From: Planctomycetota bacterium
GTDB taxonomy: Bacteria > Planctomycetota > Phycisphaerae > Phycisphaerales > UBA1924
Assembly: GCA_020831805.1 (NCBI GenBank)
Contig: JAFIFX010000015.1
Location: 1 to 64,000, forward strand
DNA length: 64,000 bases
Direction: 5' to 3'
Every line of letters starts with the position of its first letter. Within the stretch, counting starts at the first letter, position 1. The position numbers and the translations under genes are program-made. Below, one piece after another: positions 43,210 to 50,880 of this stretch. A model generated the notes under the pieces. It did not search any database and was not told the DNA's origin. It saw nothing but the letters and a program-made list of their open reading frames with translations.

Positions 43210-44031
43210 GTGAACCGGCCGCGGCCGGGGGGAGGACGCATGGCGAGCGAGGCGAGTATCCCGACCAAAGAAGAACTGCAGGGGTTGCCACGGTGGGCAC
43301 AGGCGGCGTTCGCCGCCCGTTGTGCAGACCGAGTGCGTCCGCTGTTCAGCAAGCATTGGCCGGATGCTCCAGCTTCGAATCTCGATAGACTGAATCACGC
43401 CATTGATCGCACGCTTTTGGCATCGGTGAAGTTCAGTAATGCGATCGATTACTGGGACGATGATGCTGCTGATGCATCACCGGTGGTGGCTTCTGTTGCC
43501 AGTGCCGCCGCATCGGCTGACGCAGTTCTGGATGTGACATCTCATGCTATGCATGAAACCTATATTGGAGATTCAGCAGAACCGGCTCACTCTGCGGCAC
43601 GCCATTCTCTCGAGGCCAGTGCGCGCGCGGGATATGAGGCCGATCAATTGCTCATCGCAATTCGAACTGACTTCGAGTTGCTTCGGTCGCTCTCTCAGTC
43701 CGAGAGTTGGACCGATGAATCGCCGGTGGACACGGTATTGCTCGGGCCGCTATGGCCGGTGGGGAAGCCGGAGGGGTGGCCCGATGAGCCGAAGCCGGAG
43801 CGGCCCGAGTATCTTAAGATCGAGTTGGTCACGCCAGCGGGCCTGACGGGGGAGGAATCCGACGATTTGAACCGGCGTGTGGCCGCATTTTTCGCGGAGT
43901 TGTCGGCGTTGCATATTGCAATGGGCGGGACGGGGCTTCGCTTGGTTCAGCACGACTCACAGGAAACGGCCCCCGTCGAGGACCGGCAGCCCATTGGCTC
44001 GGAGACCGGTCCAGCTGAGGTGTGCCGATGA
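43210..44031 (+). CDS. Islet protein 1, unknown; helical with small C-terminal domain
   Basis: A 273-residue soluble protein. N-terminal half: helical, opening IPTKEELQGLPRWAQAAFAARCADRVRPLFSKHWPDAP, then repeated Ala-rich helices (VVASVASAAASADAVLDVTSHAMHETY). C-terminal: YLKIELVTPAGLTGEESDDLNRRVAAFFAELSALHIAMGGTGLRLV, which resembles a small module seen at the ends of some bacterial conflict-system proteins (a beta strand, a helix pair with LxxLxxL, then GGxGL); this resemblance is from memory and unverified. Start GTG 43210 follows a TAGCAT box; ATG 43240 is the alternative. Its stop overlaps the next start (ATGA). Role unknown; a defence or toxin-type unit is a reasonable guess. Confidence 0.6.
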   Translation: MNRPRPGGGRMASEASIPTKEELQGLPRWAQAAFAARCADRVRPLFSKHWPDAPASNLDRLNHAIDRTLLASVKFSNAIDYWDDDAADASPVVASVASAAASADAVLDVTSHAMHETYIGDSAEPAHSAARHSLEASARAGYEADQLLIAIRTDFELLRSLSQSESWTDESPVDTVLLGPLWPVGKPEGWPDEPKPERPEYLKIELVTPAGLTGEESDDLNRRVAAFFAELSALHIAMGGTGLRLVQHDSQETAPVEDRQPIGSETGPAEVCR

Positions 44032-44582
44032 CACCGCCGGACGAGCACCAGGGTGAAGAGTTCAGCGAGTTTCTATTTCAGGCGAAGGATCTGCCGGACG
44101 GTACGACGCCGGATGATGCGGATGAGGCGCGGCGCAAGCGAGCCATTCAGCAGCATGCGAAGATGCTGGCTAAGAAGCACGGCTTTGAGATTGAGACAAC
44201 CACTATCACCCCCGGCGAGCCGACTGATCCAACAGAGCGCGCTGCTGAGATTGCAGCGATCGCTCATGCTGTCATGCCGGAGCGGGACGCTGCTGCACGA
44301 AACACCATCGAGCATGCCAAGGTGGAGACGCCGGATGGCGTGAAAATCACGAGGACATTCATCAATCTTGGTTTTTTGGATGACTTGGGCAAGGCGCTCA
44401 AACAGTTGGCCGACCCTGTCGGCCTCAAGTCCGCGGTGGTAAATCTGTCGAAACGCTTGATACGGGTTTCGATCCGAGTGGGGTCTCTTTTACAGACGAA
44501 GGTCGATCTTTCGGATAGGCCGGAGATCGATGGAAGTATCGAGGCGAAGGCTGAACAAGACAGCCCGGTTGATTCCGAGTGA
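44028..44582 (+). CDS. Islet protein 2, unknown
   Basis: A 184-residue soluble, charged protein coupled to the previous gene by an ATGA overlap. It has an acidic N-terminus (EHQGEEFSEFLFQAKDLPDGTTPDD), a helical stretch (EARRKRAIQQHAKMLAKKHGFEIETTTITPGEPTDPTERAAEIAAIAHAVMPERDAAA) and a C-terminal FINLGFLDDLGKALKQLADPVGLKSAVVNLSKRLIRVSIRVGSLLQTKV amphipathic region that might contact membranes. No family recognised. The tight coupling suggests that the two islet proteins form a complex or an effector/partner pair. Confidence 0.55.
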   Translation: MTPPDEHQGEEFSEFLFQAKDLPDGTTPDDADEARRKRAIQQHAKMLAKKHGFEIETTTITPGEPTDPTERAAEIAAIAHAVMPERDAAARNTIEHAKVETPDGVKITRTFINLGFLDDLGKALKQLADPVGLKSAVVNLSKRLIRVSIRVGSLLQTKVDLSDRPEIDGSIEAKAEQDSPVDSE

Positions 44583-44614
44583 GATCGCAAGTGTTACTGG
44601 GTTTTCTTGGAATC

Positions 44615-44716
44615 CATCGACGGGCACAACAATGTGTCGCGGGTGTTTCTGGATTACTGCCGGCCGCTGGTGGGGGAGATGACGTTGTTTGATCGGTTGT
44701 GAGGGGAGAGACGGAG
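44615..44716 (+). repeat. 102-bp direct repeat, downstream copy (orphan pfp 3' end)
   Basis: This copy of the pfp 3' end has no gene in front of it. It differs from the pfp copy at three positions (two in the ACTATT/ATTACT region, one in GATGCC/GATGAC). One of these changes the encoded residue from Pro to Thr. Confidence 0.95.
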
Positions 44717-44934
44717 GGACGGAGAGGCGGGGTGGGTGCGCGGGGTTGGGATCAAGAAGCCGCGCACGGAGTGAGCGGACGCGGTTGCGTGGGGGCGTGG
44801 CTCGGCGTTTTCTTTGTGGGTGCGCGCGGACGGGGTGCTCGGCGAGCGCGGGGTGGTGACAGGAGGTTTCGTTTGATTTGACGCCACCATGGTCCTCTTA
44901 CTTCGTGCGCGGCTCTTTGTGTTGATGTTCTTGG
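44717..44934. other. Intergenic with family D repeat arms
   Basis: No gene is seen. AAGCCGCGCACGGAGTGAGC at 44757-44776 and a facing TTCGTGCGCGGCT at about 44902-44914 match the arms of the long hairpin at 58318-58387, so this is a looser copy of the same element. Confidence 0.45.
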
Positions 44935-45456
44935 TCAGGCGATGAGCCGCCAGATCGCATCGACGATCGTGACGAGCGTCCATGGGCCGATCGCGATGAT
45001 GCACCAGCGACACGCTCTATACAACAGGATGCCGTGTTCATTGGGCATGTGGGCGTCGGAGCGGCAGCGGATCAGGCGGATGAGTTGCCAGGCCGCGAGG
45101 GGGAGGCACACCACGAGCGGTGGATAGGGGGCGAAGTAAATGGTGTGCCACCAGCTCCACGGTGATACGAGTCCGGTCGAGATCCGTTGGACGATCTCCC
45201 AGGCGCTCGCGATAAAAACAACCCAGTAGATGATGCAGATGAGCAGCAGGCTCCACGCGATGATCCGGGATCGGCGTTTGCTCAAAGACAGCCACCTGTC
45301 CGCGCTGTTGTCGGTGAGATGGACCGAGATCTGGCACTCCGGGCACGCCGCCGCGGTCCCGTCCCTCCGGTTGTATCCGCAGCCGGGGCAGGGGACATCG
45401 CGGGCGCGGAGGTAGAGGGTGGCGAGTTCGTCGGGTGCGGCGGGGGCGTCGGGCAT
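44935..45456 (-). CDS. Zinc-ribbon membrane protein
   Basis: A 173-residue protein: short N-terminus, zinc ribbon CPGCGYNRRDGTAAACPEC (about 22-42), then three hydrophobic segments (IIAWSLLLICIIYWVVFIASAW, PPLVVCLPLAAWQLIRLI, CIIAIGPWTLVTIVDAIW). It belongs to the loose group of ribbon-plus-helix proteins also found at 10464, 12179 and 58386. Start 45456 is preceded by TACACT at 6 bases and by no Shine-Dalgarno. Function unknown. Confidence 0.7.
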   Translation of the reverse strand: MPDAPAAPDELATLYLRARDVPCPGCGYNRRDGTAAACPECQISVHLTDNSADRWLSLSKRRSRIIAWSLLLICIIYWVVFIASAWEIVQRISTGLVSPWSWWHTIYFAPYPPLVVCLPLAAWQLIRLIRCRSDAHMPNEHGILLYRACRWCIIAIGPWTLVTIVDAIWRLIA

Positions 45457-45462
45457 GCCGGG

Positions 45463-45468
45463 AGTGTA
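45463..45468 (-). promoter_or_regulatory. TACACT box 6 nt before start (putative leaderless promoter)
   Basis: Read on the minus strand, TACACT ends 6 bases before the ATG at 45456, without a ribosome-binding site between. Confidence 0.45.
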
Positions 45469-45522
45469 AAGGAATGGGTGATGGGCTGGAAGCTCGTTCT
45501 GGCCTGGGATGTTGGGGATCGC

Positions 45523-45558
45523 GGCACGGGTTGCCCTTCGGGTCAACCCGTGGCACCC
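45523..45558. repeat. Palindromic repeat family A, copy 4
   Basis: CACGGGTTGCCCTTCGGGTC continuing AACCCGTGGCACCC; identical to the copy at 45763-45798. Confidence 0.85.
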
Positions 45559-45570
45559 GGCTCCAAAAGG

Positions 45571-45710
45571 AAGCCCCGAACGCCAGTGAGCGGGCGGGCC
45601 GGGTGTGATCGCTTTGTCGCCTTTGAACGGGGTGATCCCGCGCGAGTGAAGGGTGAAAGGGGATGTCTAAACCATGACGCGAGCGTCCCCGTCACTGGCG
45701 TTCCGGGCTT
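45571..45710. repeat. 140-bp inverted-repeat element (MITE-like), family E
   Basis: AAGCCCCGAACGCCAGTGA (45571-45589) and TCACTGGCGTTCCGGGCTT (45692-45710) are 19-base inverted arms with one mismatch around 102 bases without a gene. It is bracketed by two identical family A palindromes. Confidence 0.7.
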
Positions 45711-45762
45711 TCTCTGACTCGGTCGCGGGTGTCGGGGCGTTCTCTGGTTTGATGTCGTGCTC

Positions 45763-45798
45763 GGCACGGGTTGCCCTTCGGGTCAACCCGTGGCACCC
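45763..45798. repeat. Palindromic repeat family A, copy 5
   Basis: Identical 36-base unit to copy 4, immediately downstream of the stop of the repeat-rich lipoprotein gene. Confidence 0.85.
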
Positions 45799-45803
45799 AG
45801 AGG

Positions 45804-46802
45804 TCAGGGGTTGTTGCGTCGTTGGTTGGTGGGGCGGGCGGCGGGTTGGGTGCGTTGGCGTGCGGGGGCCGCGGCGGGGCGGGTTGGTTGAGGGGCGGGC
45901 CTGGATGCCGGTCTTGAAGCGGGCCTCGACGCGGGCTGTGCGGCGGGTCGTTGGACTGGTCTCGTTACGGGCTGTGCGGCGGGTCGTTGGGCCGGTCTGG
46001 TGGCGGGTTGTGCGGCGGGGCGTTGGGCCGGTCTGGTTGCGGGTTGTGCGGCGGGTCGTTGGGCCGGTCTGGTCGCGGGTTGTGTGGCGGGGCGGTTGGG
46101 TTGGGCGGCCGGGCGGGCTGGTTGCGATGCGGGTGCGGGGCGGGTGGCCGGGCGGGTTGAGGCCGGGGGGTTGGTGGGGCTGGCCGGACGGGTCGCCGGC
46201 TGCGGCGCGGGCTGGGCGGCTGGGGCGGGTTTTTGCGGCCGGGTGGCGGGCGTGACGGGGAGGGGTTGGGGCGTGGGTTGGGGGGCGGGGCGGACGACCA
46301 CGGGGCGCGGGGCCGCGGTCACGGGGTGGGCCGGCTGCTGGGGGACGGGGTCGCGCGTCACAGGGAGCGGGCGCGGCTCGGGGGTTGGCTCGGGCTTTGG
46401 CTTGGGGGGCGGGGGCTGGTGCTTGTGGATGACGGTGTGGTGCTTGTTGTAGTTGAACTGGTTGTAGTTGTATTGGTTGTAGCTGTAGTCGTTGTATGAG
46501 TTGTCGATGTAGGTGTTGAACTGGTTGTATGTATTGAAGCGGTTGTAGGCGGTGCTGGAAGAGAAGTAGTGTGTGTCGCGGGTGCAGTCGTAGTGGCCGT
46601 AGCCGCAGATGGGGGCGTGGACACGGATGGAGACATGGCTGCCGCTGTGGTGGTCGTGGAAGTGTTCGTGATGGTGGGCGTGGCTGGTCTGGTGGTGGCT
46701 GTGGTGGTGGGTGGCGGATCGGTAGACGGGTTTGGAGCAGGCCGCCATCGTGGTTGCGAGGCCGCAGAGGGCGAGGATGAGGGCTTGTTTCGTGGCGGGC
46801 AT
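45804..46802 (-). CDS. His-rich, repeat-rich lipoprotein
   Basis: A 332-residue lipoprotein. Signal MPATKQALILALCGLATTMAAC gives a lipobox cysteine near residue 22. Four compositional zones follow: a histidine-rich zone (about 30-60, runs such as THHHSHHQ and HHHEHFHDHH) that could bind Zn, Ni or Cu; a Tyr/Asn repeat zone (RFNTYNQFNTY, DYSYNQYNYNQFNYN); a Pro/Lys/Glu spacer (PPPPKPKPEPTPEPRPLP); and a long Pro/Ala/Arg/Gln tail with tandem 11-residue units of the type ATRPAQRPAAQ. SD AGGAG precedes 46802. No enzymatic domain is visible; a wall-spanning metal-binding or structural lipoprotein is plausible. Confidence 0.75.
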   Translation of the reverse strand: MPATKQALILALCGLATTMAACSKPVYRSATHHHSHHQTSHAHHHEHFHDHHSGSHVSIRVHAPICGYGHYDCTRDTHYFSSSTAYNRFNTYNQFNTYIDNSYNDYSYNQYNYNQFNYNKHHTVIHKHQPPPPKPKPEPTPEPRPLPVTRDPVPQQPAHPVTAAPRPVVVRPAPQPTPQPLPVTPATRPQKPAPAAQPAPQPATRPASPTNPPASTRPATRPAPASQPARPAAQPNRPATQPATRPAQRPAAQPATRPAQRPAAQPATRPAQRPAAQPVTRPVQRPAAQPASRPASRPASRPAPQPTRPAAAPARQRTQPAARPTNQRRNNP

Positions 46803-46918
46803 GATCGTCTCCTCCGCTGGGGTCATCGGGTGTGGTCTACTCGGGCACCGCGGGCGTGGGGCGGGGCTGACGGGAACTCCGGCAAAGCAGGCGAAGAAGG
46901 GGCCGGGCGTGCAGAAAA

Positions 46919-46944
46919 ACGCCCCTCCCGATCGGGAGGGGCGT
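46919..46944 (-). terminator. Rho-independent terminator of the M3 peptidase gene
   Basis: CGCCCCTCCCGA and TCGGGAGGGGCG form a perfect palindrome; on the minus strand it is followed by TTTTT. It lies 25 bases beyond the peptidase stop. Confidence 0.88.
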
Positions 46945-46969
46945 TGGGTGATGGGATTGACGGCCAGAA

Positions 46970-48712
46970 TCAGGCCGGGAGTTTGTTCAGTTCGGCCTCG
47001 ACCCGCCCGACCAGGCGGGCGACCGTGTCGGGGCCGAAGTCGAAGGGCAGTTCGGCCGCGGCGAAGAGTTCGGGCAGGGGGCGCGAACCGCCCAGGGCCA
47101 GCCCGCGCTTGTAGGCGGCCATCGCGGCGTCGACGCCCTCCTCCAGACTCTTGAGCCACAGGCCGAGCGCGCCGAGCTGGGCGATGCCGTACTCGACATA
47201 GTAAAACGGGCTGCCGAAGAGGTGCCCCTGGCGCTGCCAGATGATGGGTCGGTATTTCTCGATGCCGGTCCAGTCGACGCGGTGGCCCTGGTGGCCGAAG
47301 CGGGCCTCAAGGTCGAGCCAGGCCTTGGCGCGTTCGGCGCGGGTGTGCTCGGGGTGGGTGTAGAGCCAGTGCTGGAAGGCGTCGATCGTCGCGATCCAGG
47401 GCAGCAGGCCGACCGAGCCCTCGAGCTGGCGACGCCGGGCGCGGTTGGCCGCCTCCGTGTCCGGGTAGTACTCGTCCCAGTTGGGCATGGTGATCAGTTC
47501 CATGGCCATGCTGGCGACCTCGCAGAACTCGATCGGCGCGTGCCGGTAGTGCGCCAGCGGCTCCTCGACGCAGAACATCGAGTGGAAGGCGTGCCCGGCC
47601 TCGTGGACCATCGTCTCCACATCGCGGTGCAGGCCGGCGGCGTTCATGAAGATGAAGGCCTTGCGGCTGCGGTCGCGCATGTACTGGTAGCCGCCGGGGG
47701 CCTTGCCCTTGCGCGAGTCCAGGTCCAGCGAGGCGCCGTTCTCGGCGCCGTTGGTGTTGGTCCCGTCGCCGAGGCTGGCGAACATGCGCCCGAGTTCCGG
47801 GTCCAGGCGGTCGAACACCCGCCGGGTCTTGGCGACCAGGTCGGCCCCGCCGTCGAACGGCTGCAGGGGCGCGCGCCCGCGTGGATCCACCGCCAGGTCC
47901 CACGGGCGCAGGGTGTCGACGCCCAGGAGGCGCTGACGCTCCGCGTCGAGGCGGGCGACGAAGGGCATGACATGCCGCTCGATGCCCTCGTGGAAGGCGA
48001 AGCAGTGCTCGGGCGTGTAGTCGAACCGGTTCTTGGACTTGAAGGCGTAGCCCACATAGTTGTCAAAGCCGGCGTTGCGGGCCATGCGGTCGCGCTTGGC
48101 GATCATCTGGTCGAAGATGTCGTCGATCTTGCCAGCGTCCTGCGCCCGGCGGTCGGAGACGGCCTTCCACGCGGCCTCCCGGACCGCGCGGTCGTTGGAC
48201 TCCTGGTACTTGCCCATCTGGGGGAGCGTCTTTTCCTGGCCGTCGAACTCGACCATCATCGCGCCGTTGATCGCGTCGTACTCGGTGTCCAGCCTCGTGA
48301 TCTCGGTCGAGATCGCGACATTCTCCTCGCGGAAGATTTCCACCGCCGCGATGGTGTCCCGGTTGATCACGGTGTAGCGGTCGCCCAGGTCGAACCGTTT
48401 GGCCAGCGCGGCCTGCTTCTTGTCCAGCTCAAACTCCGCCGGGCGGATCTTGGGCAGCACCTGCTCGACGAAGTCGAGGTAGGCCTTCTTCTTCGACTCG
48501 CTGGCGGTGTCGCAGGTCATCCCGATGTAGCGCACCGCCCCAGCCTCGGACATGGCGGCCTGCAGTTCGGAGCGGTCCAGCAGCCAGGTCTCGAAGGCCT
48601 GGGGGGACTCGACCGGCCGCTCCTTCAGATCGGTGAACAGGGACTCGATGTTCGCCCAGGCGGAGGCGTCGAGGTCGGCGGGCACGAAGTCGCTCGCGGC
48701 GAGGCTGGTCAT
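46970..48712 (-). CDS. M3-family oligoendopeptidase (PepF-like)
   Basis: A 580-residue cytoplasmic zinc metallopeptidase of the M3 family, which cuts oligopeptides. The zinc motif is ETMVHEAGHAFHSMFC (HExxH near residue 370) with the third ligand in the following EFCEVASMAMELIT helix. N-terminal lobe: long helices with YLDFVEQVLPKIRPAEFELDKKQAALA. Late segments such as YYVEYGIAQLGALGLW and YKRGLALGGSRPLPELFAAAEL are also typical. ATG 48712 is preferred to GTG 48721 because GGAG lies 8 bases before it. A strong terminator follows. Full length for the family (about 570-600). Confidence 0.92.
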   Translation of the reverse strand: MTSLAASDFVPADLDASAWANIESLFTDLKERPVESPQAFETWLLDRSELQAAMSEAGAVRYIGMTCDTASESKKKAYLDFVEQVLPKIRPAEFELDKKQAALAKRFDLGDRYTVINRDTIAAVEIFREENVAISTEITRLDTEYDAINGAMMVEFDGQEKTLPQMGKYQESNDRAVREAAWKAVSDRRAQDAGKIDDIFDQMIAKRDRMARNAGFDNYVGYAFKSKNRFDYTPEHCFAFHEGIERHVMPFVARLDAERQRLLGVDTLRPWDLAVDPRGRAPLQPFDGGADLVAKTRRVFDRLDPELGRMFASLGDGTNTNGAENGASLDLDSRKGKAPGGYQYMRDRSRKAFIFMNAAGLHRDVETMVHEAGHAFHSMFCVEEPLAHYRHAPIEFCEVASMAMELITMPNWDEYYPDTEAANRARRRQLEGSVGLLPWIATIDAFQHWLYTHPEHTRAERAKAWLDLEARFGHQGHRVDWTGIEKYRPIIWQRQGHLFGSPFYYVEYGIAQLGALGLWLKSLEEGVDAAMAAYKRGLALGGSRPLPELFAAAELPFDFGPDTVARLVGRVEAELNKLPA

Positions 48713-48830
48713 GGGAAGCACTCCGGATTCAGATAGGCGTCGGATAACTGGGGTGTTTTCTGGTTTTTTGATCGTAGGCCGGGGCGGGGTTGCGGCGTCG
48801 GACCGGGGCCGGCCGGGGCGCGTCCCTTCC

Positions 48831-48836
48831 TATGAT
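48831..48836 (+). promoter_or_regulatory. TATGAT box 7 nt before start (putative leaderless promoter)
   Basis: A near-consensus -10 hexamer ends 7 bases before ATG 48844; no Shine-Dalgarno intervenes. Confidence 0.5.
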
Positions 48837-48843
48837 GCCGCCG

Positions 48844-49323
48844 ATGAGCCAGCGCATGGTGTACCGTGTTTGTAAGTCGTTCGAGGTTGAGTCGGGGCAC
48901 ATGCTCTCCAAGCACCCCGGGCGATGCCGCCTGCCCCACGGGCACTCCCGGCGCATCGACCTGGTGATCGCCTCCGGCGAGCTGGACGATCGCGACATGG
49001 TCTGCGATTTCAAGGCCCTCAAGCTGGCCGTCGAGGACGAGCTGGACCGCTACGACCACGCGCTGGCCGTCAACTCCGAGGACCCCGTCCTGGGCCAGCT
49101 CTGCGAAACCAACCGGACCCGGGTGGTCGTGTTCGAGAAGCAGGACCCCACGACGGAAGCCCTGGCCAGGCGCATCTACGACTTTGTGGCCGGGGAGATC
49201 GCCCGCGGCGCGTCCTACGAGGACGAGCACGGCAACCGGTTCGGGCTTTCCCCGAATCTCATGCTCGAGCGGGTGCGGGTGACGGAAACCAGCTCGAGCT
49301 GGGCGGAATACGGCATCGGCTGA
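48844..49323 (+). CDS. 6-pyruvoyl-tetrahydropterin synthase/QueD family protein, paralogue 2
   Basis: A 159-residue PTPS/QueD-like protein, longer than the paralogue at 2250. Zinc histidines are in FEVESGHML and LPHGHSRRIDLVI. The usual HGHNY has become HGHSR, removing a residue close to the substrate, so activity may differ. Further family marks are DRDMVCDFKALKLAVEDELDRYDHA and a late RVTETSSSWAEY. Relatives with this pattern are often annotated 6-carboxytetrahydropterin synthase-like. It stands alone between the M3 peptidase and HtrA genes. Start 48844 is fixed by a TATGAT box 7 bases upstream. Confidence 0.8.
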   Translation: MSQRMVYRVCKSFEVESGHMLSKHPGRCRLPHGHSRRIDLVIASGELDDRDMVCDFKALKLAVEDELDRYDHALAVNSEDPVLGQLCETNRTRVVVFEKQDPTTEALARRIYDFVAGEIARGASYEDEHGNRFGLSPNLMLERVRVTETSSSWAEYGIG

Positions 49324-49419
49324 GCCCCGTTCAGCCCTCGGCGGGGCGGCCCGCGGTCCGCCGGGCGTCGAACCAGCGGCGTCCGCACGGGCAACAAGAG
49401 AAAAGCCTGAGGAGGTCTC

Positions 49420-50832
49420 ATGAGCCGCAAGAAGCGTTCGAAGATGGTCCGGATCCTGCCCGCGTTGGCGATCGGGCTCTCGCTCGGCGTCCTGGCCGGT
49501 TGGGTCAAGCAGGACCCGCCCGACGCCCCCGGCCCGGAGATCGACGCGATCGAGCACGAGCGGGCCATGGTCTCGGCCCGGGAGCTTTCGGCGGCCTTCC
49601 GCCACGCCGCGGGCGTGATCGAGCCCTCCGTGGTGCACATCACCACCGAGCAGCCGACCCGGCGCGGCTTCCGGGCCCAGAGCGGCGTGGGCTCCGGCGT
49701 GATCCTCGACGAGCGCGGGTACATCCTGACCAACCACCATGTCGTCCAGGCCGGGCGCATGATCACCGTGCGTCTCTCCGACGGGCGCACCGTCCAGGCC
49801 GAGCTGATCGGCGGGTTCGAGGAAACCGACCTCGCCGTGCTCAAGATCGATGTTCCCGGCCTCAAGCCGGCCCGCTTCGGCGATTCCGAGGCGATCGGCG
49901 TCGGCGAGTGGGTGCTGGCGGTCGGCTCGCCCTTCGGCTTCGAGCAGACCGTCACCGCCGGCATCATCAGCGCCAAGGGACGCGGGCACATCGACCCGCG
50001 GGCCTCCGAGCAGCGCATGGTGCGCTTCCAGGAGTTCCTCCAGACCGACGCGGCAATCAACCCCGGCAACTCCGGCGGCCCGCTGGTCGATCTGGACGGG
50101 CGCGTTGTCGGGATCAACACCGCCATCGCCAGCCGCGACGGCAGCAGCGCCGGGCTCGGCTTCGCCATCCCCGCCGATGTCGCCGAGGTCGTGATGCAGC
50201 GGATCATCGAACGCGGACGCGTCGACCGGGGCTGGCTCGGCGTCACGATGGACCAGCTCGACCCCAATGTCGCCTTCGAGCTGGGCATCGACGGCGGGGT
50301 GCTGCTCGACTCGGTCTCGCCCGGCTCGCCCGCGGACCGGGCCGGCCTCGAGGCCGGAGACATCGTCGTCAGCCTCAACAACCGGCGCACGGAGAGCATC
50401 ACCCGCCTGGGCAACGCCATCATGCTCGCGCCGCCCGGCGAGCCCGCCCTCGTTGAGTACTACCGCGGGACGCGCCGCATGACCGCCCGCCCGGTCCTCG
50501 AGGACCGCAACACCGCCAACGCCATGGCCCTCGGCGGCGGGCGGCTGGACCGCTCCGGGCTGATCGTCGTGCCGCGCGAGATCACCATCAGCCGCCAGGG
50601 CATGCCCTCCGGCGTCATCACCGGCTACCTCATCACCGAGGTGCTCCCCGGTTCACCGGCGGACAACTCCGGCTTCCAGGCGTCGGACTTCATCGTCGAT
50701 GTCGACGGCCGCAGCTTCGACACCGTGCGTGATTTCGCCGGCTTCGTCGAGGAGCACCCGCTGGACGAGCCGCTGCGCTTCAGCGTCATCCGCGGCAACG
50801 AGCGGGGCGCGATCTACCTGCGGCGCGACTGA
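49420..50832 (+). CDS. HtrA/DegP-like serine protease with two PDZ domains
   Basis: A 470-residue membrane-tethered periplasmic protease/chaperone. N-terminal transmembrane anchor (about 10-28), trypsin-like domain with the catalytic triad in ILTNHHVV (His about 106), EETDLAVLKID (Asp about 137) and NPGNSGGPLVD (Ser about 218), then PDZ1 (GWLGVTMDQL... SPADRAGLEAGDIVVSLNN) and PDZ2 (GYLITEVLPGSPADNSGFQASDFIVDVDG). Removes misfolded envelope proteins. SD AGGAGG 5 bases before the start. The RND pump genes follow convergently. Confidence 0.93.
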   Translation: MSRKKRSKMVRILPALAIGLSLGVLAGWVKQDPPDAPGPEIDAIEHERAMVSARELSAAFRHAAGVIEPSVVHITTEQPTRRGFRAQSGVGSGVILDERGYILTNHHVVQAGRMITVRLSDGRTVQAELIGGFEETDLAVLKIDVPGLKPARFGDSEAIGVGEWVLAVGSPFGFEQTVTAGIISAKGRGHIDPRASEQRMVRFQEFLQTDAAINPGNSGGPLVDLDGRVVGINTAIASRDGSSAGLGFAIPADVAEVVMQRIIERGRVDRGWLGVTMDQLDPNVAFELGIDGGVLLDSVSPGSPADRAGLEAGDIVVSLNNRRTESITRLGNAIMLAPPGEPALVEYYRGTRRMTARPVLEDRNTANAMALGGGRLDRSGLIVVPREITISRQGMPSGVITGYLITEVLPGSPADNSGFQASDFIVDVDGRSFDTVRDFAGFVEEHPLDEPLRFSVIRGNERGAIYLRRD

Positions 50833-50880
50833 TCCGGGCCGCTGCCGGGGCCCCCGCCCGGGCCCCCGCCCGGGCGCCGG

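Larger units (their letters stand above)
43148..44614. mobile_element. Two-gene islet between duplicated pfp 3' ends
   Basis: 1,467 bases of lower-GC DNA lie between the two 102-bp copies, carrying two overlapping genes and nothing else. The geometry equals that of integrative elements that use a gene's 3' end as target and restore it, or of a duplication formed by recombination. No integrase, transposase or terminal inverted repeats are present. Confidence 0.6.

Noticed and set aside
43045-44716. An insertion sequence between the pfp repeats
   Set aside because: No transposase, no terminal inverted repeats and no short target duplication; the flanking repeat is a 102-bp gene end, which fits integration at a 3' end or recombination instead.
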